DNA from: Sanguinoderma infundibulare
Lineage: Eukaryota > Basidiomycota > Agaricomycetes > Polyporales > Polyporaceae
Direction: 5' to 3'
DNA length: 64,000 nucleotides
Assembly: GCA_032821775.1 (NCBI GenBank)
Contig: JAVLRN010000004.1
Location: 1,674,001 to 1,738,000, forward strand
The number at the start of each line of letters is the position of its first letter. Position 1 is the first letter of the stretch. Positions 57,550-64,000 of the stretch are shown piece after piece. The notes below the pieces were generated by a model that saw nothing but the letters and a program-made list of their open reading frames with translations, was not told the DNA's origin and did not search any database. The translations under genes and the position numbers were made by a program.

Positions 57550-58689
57550 TGCATGGCCGGGAAGGGCAGGGCTGCTCGCGGTAGGCTGTAGCGACGAGGG
57601 AGAGAGACAAGGTCCTCGGCTCCTAGTCGGCATGCGCGCACTGTACTTAAGTACTGTGACGTCGTCCCATCACCGTCAGTCCTCGCGAACCAATGGGGTG
57701 CGTCGGGCAGGTCCAGGCTTGTGGGCGTCCATCTTAGATCTTGCGTGTAGGGTTAGACTCTTTAGGCTCCGTTAGACTTCGTTTAGCGCGTTCTGGTCGT
57801 CTTGTCATGCTCCAAACAAACAAGGTTTGCTGGGTCACAAGATATTAGGGCCGTATTAGCCTCCGTTCTTTCCAGCGATCGATCATGCAGCTATGGTTAG
57901 TACGGGCCGCCCTTGAGCGGATGCTCCGCCGAGCACCTCGCGCAGCTACCTAGACTAAACTCGCATCCTCGCCGCCAGGCTCCCGGAACGACGACGAGCA
58001 CGGCCGTTCGGACTGGCACCCTTGCACCTCCCTGGGCCATTCACCTTCGGTGGCAGCAGGCTATGTCACCATTGGTTCGTCGGGATCTCCGAGGAGCCTC
58101 GTCAATATTAATCGTCAACACTGTCTTGGACGGCGGTCCCACTGTCATCTCGGCGGCTGGCTCTAACTCGACATTTCGCGCGGCGCGAGCAGCGGCTCAT
58201 CATCGGGGTTGCGGAGGATGGGCAAGGGCGAGATCGGCGATTGTCGATTATCCTTCAAGTTACGATCCCGTCCAAGTTTGTCCTGGCGCCGAGTAGTGTC
58301 TTTCTCTCCTATGCGTGGATGAGACGGAAGCTGCTTCCCGAGTACGGTCCATGGTGCGGAACCCTGTTATTCCCTTCTCGTTGTCGCCGCGGAATTCAAC
58401 TGTGCATCCTCCAGCGCCGTGCGTCCCCGATGCAAAGGACGTCGTGGAACCCAGCAAATATCATGTTGAACGCCTACTTGGGCCCAAGTAGATTCACTTG
58501 GACGTTTCGGCTGGGCGGGTGGACTCATGTACTTGATCGGCTACTTCAAATAAGTGCTTGTAAAGTTTCACAGGTAGTAAGAGCTCGGACTAGTGTCACT
58601 TGGGCTCGCTGATAAGGCTCTCAACTCCGAGGTAACAAGATCGCACATCAAACGCGATGCTTCTGGGGTTATGGTCCTTCCTGCTGCCA
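57550..58689. other. Intergenic, no gene seen
   Basis: The first 90 bp are the upstream flank shared by the membrane family. Beyond that there is 1 kb with no supported frame. Confidence 0.35.
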
Positions 58690-58930
58690 GCAAGACCTAG
58701 GAGTGGCCGCCAATCTTCACGGGGCGGTAAGGCTCCTCCAAGTACTTGTCCTCCTCAAAGGTCGACTCTTACCCATCGGAGGGGATGCGCTTCGCCGCTT
58801 CGAGAAAATGTTCAACGTATTACAGAACATCGAAACGCCCATCTCGATCGTGTCCACAATGGCGGGATAACGCTGAACTGAGCTCTGTGGGAGCGAGTGG
58901 TACGACATCTGCCGTTCTGGACCGGAGCAC
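58690..58930 (-). pseudogene. Relic with the same C-terminal motif as 42402-42490
   Basis: Minus strand: YPAIVDTIEMGVSMFCNTLNI near 58880-58810, then in another frame FEEDKYLEEPYRPVKIGGHS and stop near 58690. The ending matches the exon at 42402-42490 (KYLEDPYQPVKVVGHA). Frames do not join, so it is a relic of an unidentified gene. Confidence 0.35.
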
Positions 58931-59895
58931 ATTTAATGCCTGTGCTTGCGTTAGGTCCACGGCCTACCACGAATGACGGCATCTGAGACAGCCTGGCGAC
59001 CACTATGGTATACCAGTGCCACTCAGACATCCCCGTGAAACGTGGTCATCGCTCTTGACTTGGCATCGGTCGATTATGTCGTGTCTCGGGTCCTCTATGC
59101 CGTGCGCAAGGCGCACCGGCGGGGGTCGGACGGTGTTCTGAGTCGTCGCCGCATCCCGTCATCGCAGATCCCCGGCCAGCAGAGGCGGAGAATGGACCTC
59201 CAGAATCGTACGCCGCTCCCGCTGTCCCGGGCAGCGGAAGCGCGAGTGAAAGAATGGGAACGTGCGCATCCGCCCGCGGACCGTCCCTGCGCACAAGCTG
59301 GTCGTCCACAGCCCTCCGCCTCCTTTCCACTTCCCGCCCCACCCACGCGCGCTCGCACGCGTCCAGGGACGGCGTCGTCCACCGCCGCGGAGGCTAACGT
59401 TACCCCGTTGACAAGCCGGACAGGAAGCGATGGAGGATACGTCTAAGGTCCGGCGCAAGTGGTCCACCGGGTGTCGATCGGACATTATGTCGATCAGGGA
59501 AGGTACACGAGCTATTTGAACCGAAGTCGGAGACGAACCGAGACGTCGGTGCAGACAATACTTGTACTGCCGCGCCGGCTACCAGGCACGCTTGGATATG
59601 GGCGAGCTCGAGGAGTCGCCGCGGGATGTGTCTCGATTCTGACTCTGAATCTTGGCACGTACAGCTTAGCTATTACGCTTGAAACGACACACTTGCGTTC
59701 GCAATACTCTGCTCTATCCGCCCATGCCAACATTTCTTGCCTGTTCATCCGGAAAGATGAGTTATCTGATTTAGATGGGGACAGGCTGCGCTGGACGGAG
59801 AGGGGCATCGAGTTCAGCGGTCGCAGGCTAGACCACCTTGATCTAGCTAGTGCCCTTGAAGTCGGACTCCGCACTAAGACGGTAAGACCCCAACC
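58931..59895. other. Downstream of membrane copy F, decayed tail sequence
   Basis: Positions 59090-59440, read on the minus strand, resemble the long-tail coding region of copy B (9660-9900), although copy F stops before it. This suggests that F once had the tail and lost it to a new stop. The rest is unassigned. Confidence 0.35.
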
Positions 59896-61223
59896 TTAAA
59901 CGCCGCTGGTAATCCAGAACATGGTGCCCGCGTTGATTATCACCTGTAGAAGTAGTTTCGGAGCATGCACAAGGAGGTGAACAGCGCGAACTCACGTCGG
60001 TGCCGCAGGCGAGAAGGCAGAACCACAGCTCTTTTCCACGCACCACGCCAAGGTAAGCAACGTTGACGGATGAGCCTGCCAGGGCGACAGCAGAGCCACT
60101 GTGAACATGAACACGGTTGGGAGACGTCGAAAGAGGGGGTCCGTTGGTACTGGATCGACAATCGAAACGCGAGAGTACTCACTAGAGACTCCGCTTCGCC
60201 AATCCTCTTAACGTCGGAGTCAGCGTACAGGCAAAGAGGGGCCACACGAAGAACAAGGTGAGAAGCACGTTGATAAACCTGAACGGTGAAATTCGCGTGA
60301 ATCGTTGCCCAGGGCAAGTCCAATCGATATCGGAAGAGCACTTACAAATCGTAAATCAGAGCGACGACCAGAGGAACGACATGCTCGCCGATGATGCACA
60401 GTCCGTCCCGGCGAAAATACGTGACGCGGTCTATGCAATGTGCGGAACGACATGGTGAGCATATACCTCGATGATAGTTGTAGCCGTATGTACGCACTCA
60501 GAATCAACACAGTCCACACCCCAGGGTAGCCAAAGAGGAAGAACAGAGACATGAGATACGTTCTGCAGTGTAACCGTCCCATCGTGAAGTCGACGGAGAA
60601 GACGATATATACCCGCTCGGCTGATATTCGACGTCAGTACGGCATACGACAGGATGCGCGGGACGAAAGTTGGACATACCGAGGAAACAATAAATAGTCA
60701 CCTTAGTGAGTCCATAGAAGACGAGGCAAGCGAAGATGCCGGTCTGGCATATGGGTTCGCTGCGCTCCAAACCCAAGCTGTTTACCAGAATGCAAACTGC
60801 GCGTCGAGAGGAAACACACGAGGTTTCGGTTTGGCTCGCGGAATGGAACACAAGTGATATGGGAATACACACTTGTGAAGAAGAAGCCCCATCTGACAAT
60901 GGACATCAAGCTGAGAATGGACGACTTGAGTGCGAGGAGAAAAACGGGTGGAGACTCACGCGGCTGCATGGTTGATGAAGACCAGGATACGCGGCCAGGA
61001 AACGCATTGAAATATCCATCTTAGCTTCCGGGATAGCATCGCAGAGGCTACAGCGACACCTTTATGGATCTCTTCTCAGCCTCCTGCACACAATGTGGGC
61101 GGAGGGATATTCACCAAGAATATTGATCACTATACTTAAAATCTCCACGCCGATGGTAGGAAAACGCCCCGAGGACTGGATTTTTCGAGCTTCGAGCGCA
61201 TGCCTAGACACAGATGCGGACAT
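59896..61223 (-). CDS. Multi-pass membrane protein, family copy F (short tail)
   Basis: Begins at 61223 with a start region like copy D. It gives EIHKGVAVASAMLSRKLRWIF, ICILVNSLGLERSEPICQTG, FACLVFYGLTKVTIYCFL, RLHCRTYLMSLFFLFGYPGVW, RVTYFRRDGLCIIGEH, FINVLLTLFFVWPLFACTL, a GSSVNVAYLGVV-type span and NAGTMFWITSGV. It stops at TAA where B and D continue. The 5' two thirds are nearly identical to D in nucleotides, while the last exons are closer to E. That mosaic suggests conversion or recombination between copies. Splice phases agree. It is divergent from R3, with 1281 bp between starts. Confidence 0.6.
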
Positions 61224-62504
61224 CGTGGTCAGGAACTACGCGGCTGCTCGCGGTAGCGACGATGGAGGGAGACAATATCCTCGGCTCCTAATTGGCACCG
61301 TAGGGCGTCCACTTGACGATCGCGAATAGGGGCGTTCACAGTGCACATCTCATGAACCAATCGGGTCGGCAGCATTTGTGGACGACCATCTTAGATCTCC
61401 AGCGTTAGTATCGAACGTCTGGATACCCTAGGACATACCGCAGGAATCTTGACATAAGGGGCTCACTACGATCCATCTGAGCCGAATGTCATGATGTCAG
61501 TGAAGCCGACTCGCAGGTCGAACATCTGGGGAAATGGACGAGTCAACGACAACCCGCAACTAATTCCGATATTCCAGGGCTGAATCAACGCGCACCGTAT
61601 CGAACGAGGGAGGCGCCTTGAGCGGCGTCGCTTGCGGGAAATCGGAATGCATAATGAAATCCGCCAAGTGACTTCTATAAATCGCCCACAGTTACATCCG
61701 CTTGTCATAGCAGGTGGACGTAGTTCAATTCGTCCTCTGCCAGCTTGAATTGAAAGTGCGTGAGAACCTGTTGGTGCGCACTGAGCATGATCAGAAACAT
61801 GGCGAGAAGGGGTGATCGTGACTCGCGAAGAACATCGCCCGCTAAACACGGTTTCTTCCTGGTTTGTGCCAGAAAAAACCGTAAGACGTGTGAGCAATAT
61901 TCCAGATCCGAAGAGTAGTAGGCAAGTGCTACTAGTAGGTAGGCAGAGAGCGAACCCAACCGCGAGCTGTCGGGTGGCAAGCGCCGCCACGAGGTGTTTG
62001 GATGTGTTTGCCACTCCATCTACTCCGGATCAGCCCCTTGGCAGGGCTCCAGTCGTGCCTCCATCAACCTCAGTGACCTCTGTGCCATACATTGTTGACT
62101 ATAAGGGCTCCACGATGTCTCCAAGTGCTTGAAAGCATTCTTCAGCCCAACCGGCTCTCTAAAACAAACACACATGCTCGCCATGAAGACGTGTCGGATG
62201 GCCATTCATCTCCGGAGCGATTCTGTGCAAGGTAAGCTCTGAAGCCATGACAATGTTAACGCATGACAGCCTCGTACCATCCCGGAGGGGAGGGACGGAC
62301 GGACGGACGGACGGACGGATAGGCCCGATCGCTATGGTCGCCGCGACGTGGCTGACCTTTGCTCGGTCCCAAGAGTCGTCAGCACCACACCTCCAATGCA
62401 CTTAAGACCCACTCTAAGCGATCGGATCCTCATCCATCTCTTTCCTTTGTCCCTCTAGTCGTCCCTTCCTTCTCTCGTTCCCCCGCCCTCCTCGTCATCT
62501 CACC
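61224..62504. promoter_or_regulatory. Divergent spacer between membrane copy F and R3
   Basis: 1281 bp, matching the R1/D spacer except for about 300 extra bp around 61340-61660 and a tetranucleotide repeat near 62300. A 104-codon frame at 61705-62019 (-) is frameshifted in the left arm and is therefore not called a gene. Confidence 0.5.
62293..62319. repeat. (GGAC)n microsatellite in the R3 upstream region
   Basis: About six and a half GGAC units in tandem. The corresponding positions upstream of R1 and R2 have no such run. Confidence 0.85.
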
Positions 62505-63248
62505 ATGTACTCGGCGGTCAAGTCCACCATTTCTTTCCTGGCTTTCTTCCTACTGGCCTCGACCGAGTCTCTTTTCTTGATCCTTAGTCCTCTTTTCGTC
62601 TTCGTGTCCTTCATTCAGAGCTTCGGGTAAGCGCTTTCAACCATTTCTCCTTCGCAGACCGCTTAGCATCCATGCAGATTCTTCGTCATGGCTTGCATCG
62701 CCGCCGCATTCAGGCTCCCCCACACCGCATTTGCCTTGGCAATCGCCATCATCCGGTCCTTCGTTCCCGGCGTTTTCTTCCGCTCGCCGTCCCTCAGTCC
62801 TCTCAGGCCGCTTCCTTCCCCCGGAAACCCCTCCCCTGCGTCATCTACCTCTTCATTCTCGGACGACTCTGAAGCGTCCATCCTGTCCTCCTGGTCGACG
62901 TCTTCCTCTGCCCTCTCCCCCTCTCTCTCATCTTCGCCTTCCGTCGTCGCGGATGCCGCAGTTCACGCGCCGTTCATGCCCGCCTCGCTCTCTGCCTGGG
63001 ACCTCGCCGAAGGAACGCAGGCCACGGACGACGAGGCGGCCGGCGCCCCCCGTCGCGTCTTCGGCATTCCCGTCGAGGACCTCCCCGCGTACTCGTACAG
63101 TCCTTCCTCCTCCGACTTCTCCACGAAGGAACAGGCCTACCTCTGCACTGCCCTCGGCATCTACGAGGCCTCCTCTGTGCCTCTTAAGGGCTACTGCACT
63201 ACTCCCCTACCCCCACGGACGCGACGCCGCTCTCCGCGCGCTTTGTAG
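62505..63248 (+). CDS. Family R protein, copy R3 (unrecognised)
   Basis: Exons 62505-62626 and 62678-63248 (51 bp intron) give about 230 residues. Very close to R1 (MYSAVKSTISFLAFFLLASTE, FFVMACIAAAFRLPHTAFALA, SSTSSFSDDSEASILSSWST, FMPASLSAWDLAEGTQATDD, RVFGIPVEDLPAYSYS, LCTALGIYEASSVPLKGYCT). It differs by substitutions and a six-base deletion at the YSPSSSDF position that keeps the frame. Hydrophobic N-terminus, disordered Ser-rich middle, conserved basic C-terminus. Divergent partner of membrane copy F. Function unknown. Confidence 0.7.
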
Positions 63249-63572
63249 TCGTGCGTGTTCCCGGAGCACCACGAGCACAAGCCGGGGTTCTCCCGTGAGG
63301 AGCTCCTGCAGCAGACCTTGGATGGGGAGGGGCGGAACGGGAAGCTCTTTTGGTTGACTTTCACGATAGTATATTGCATACAGAACACGACCGCCTTCTC
63401 GTATTTCCATGGAATCTTGGTTTCTTTCTGGGGCTGTGGCTCTCGGGTTGGCCCTCATGACTTGTCACTCGTGCACCGTCTTACCGTCTCACTACGCCGT
63501 ATGCCTTGCACGCAATCACATATCTTGGTTTCGCGTATTCTGTATATCATCTGATGAACGGACGCGATAATT

Positions 63573-64000
63573 ATCAAGGCGGGTGATCCAGTGCGCATCG
63601 ACGGAGAACAATTGCGCAACGGAACCACGTCCTTTGATTCTTCTGGGCGGTAAGACTTCCCCGTTCCACAGGGCACTCCTTCTGATAGCGAAGGTCGGCC
63701 GTTCGCCTCCCCTGCTGGCCCGGGATCCGCGGTGACCGGGTGTGGCGACGAAGTACGCGATAACGGTAATGCAAGGGGGCGCGAATGACTTCCCGGATCG
63801 ACAGAGGCCCCGGGCCTGCCCACAGGCTACGCCCATGTCCGCGCACGTAGCTGTCGACGACCACCGCGGAACCGCCAATTGCAGGCCGGGCGGCCCCAAG
63901 CTAGGGCTCGCTCTGCGCCGCGGCATGTGATGGCAGCTGTCGGAAGGATCGAGAGGGGAGTGGCTTTAGGTTTGTCGATCGGACCAGGTGGCTATCCAAA
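63573..64000 (-). pseudogene. Tail-like fragment of the membrane family at the window edge
   Basis: On the minus strand, PRRRASPSLGPPGLQLAVPR at about 63920-63860 and following GC-rich sequence resemble the tail of copies B and D (ARKASPNLPPGLSAERR). It may be a relic, or the end of another copy lying beyond the right edge. Confidence 0.35.

Larger units (their letters stand above)
60180..63572. repeat. Inverted segmental duplication, right arm (copy F + R3)
   Basis: Reverse-complement counterpart of 29311-32450. It includes copy F from its middle exons, the spacer, R3 and R3's 3' flank up to ctgatgaacgg. It carries about 300 bp extra in the spacer, near 61340-61660. Confidence 0.8.

Noticed and set aside
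61705..62019. 104-codon frame in the F/R3 spacer, partly present in the R1/D spacer
   Set aside because: The left-arm counterpart is frameshifted and shortened, and no splice or domain evidence supports translation.
1..64000. CRISPR array, bacterial operon or organellar DNA
   Set aside because: Spliceosomal introns occur in nearly every gene and no regularly spaced short repeats were seen.

Overview
The window is nuclear DNA of a filamentous basidiomycete, most likely an agaricomycete of the Polyporales type. The evidence is that almost every gene is cut by 50-65 bp GT-AG introns, housekeeping proteins have fungal architecture, and there are lineage-typical families: a DUF6533-type membrane protein, BTB proteins opening with the 'FWFEDGN' motif, kelch and RING proteins, and multi-pass 'FVNVLLT...WPL' membrane proteins. 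The taxon is inferred from protein recall, not from a search.

Layout. 0-5.2 kb: UBE2S-type E2 (-), adenylosuccinate lyase (+) and a poorly resolved small gene. 6.3-14.1 kb: an accessory block with a broken carrier fragment and three copies (A, B, C) of a multi-pass membrane family. 14.9-26.1 kb: a conserved block with a 2-oxodicarboxylate carrier (-), SRP9 (+), a methyltransferase (-), the GPI ethanolamine phosphate transferase MCD4/PIG-N (-) and a GH78 alpha-L-rhamnosidase (+). 26.5-44.0 kb: a BTB-domain array with four intact genes, all on the minus strand, plus several broken ones and one small secreted protein gene. 44.6-50.8 kb: OPI3-type phospholipid methyltransferase, WD40 and kelch relics, a RING-like gene and a DUF6533 gene. 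51-64 kb: amidohydrolase and kelch relics, then further copies of the membrane family (E, F) and of an unrecognised family called R here.

The most unusual architecture concerns families R and 7TM. R has three copies (R1, R2, R3) and the membrane family has six (A-F). R1 with D, and R3 with F, form the same divergent (head-to-head) pair. They lie about 27 kb apart as an inverted duplication of about 3.2 kb. The R1/D copy sits inside a 5.1 kb insertion that splits a BTB gene into complementary 5' and 3' halves. The halves are flanked by 68/69 bp direct repeats of BTB coding sequence, as expected if the insertion duplicated its target.

The housekeeping genes look intact with consistent splice phases. 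The accessory stretches show birth-and-death evolution: intact copies, frameshifted copies, truncated halves and isolated exons lie together. Exon joins were derived by eye from splice signals, phase and protein-family expectation; no alignment or transcript data were available.
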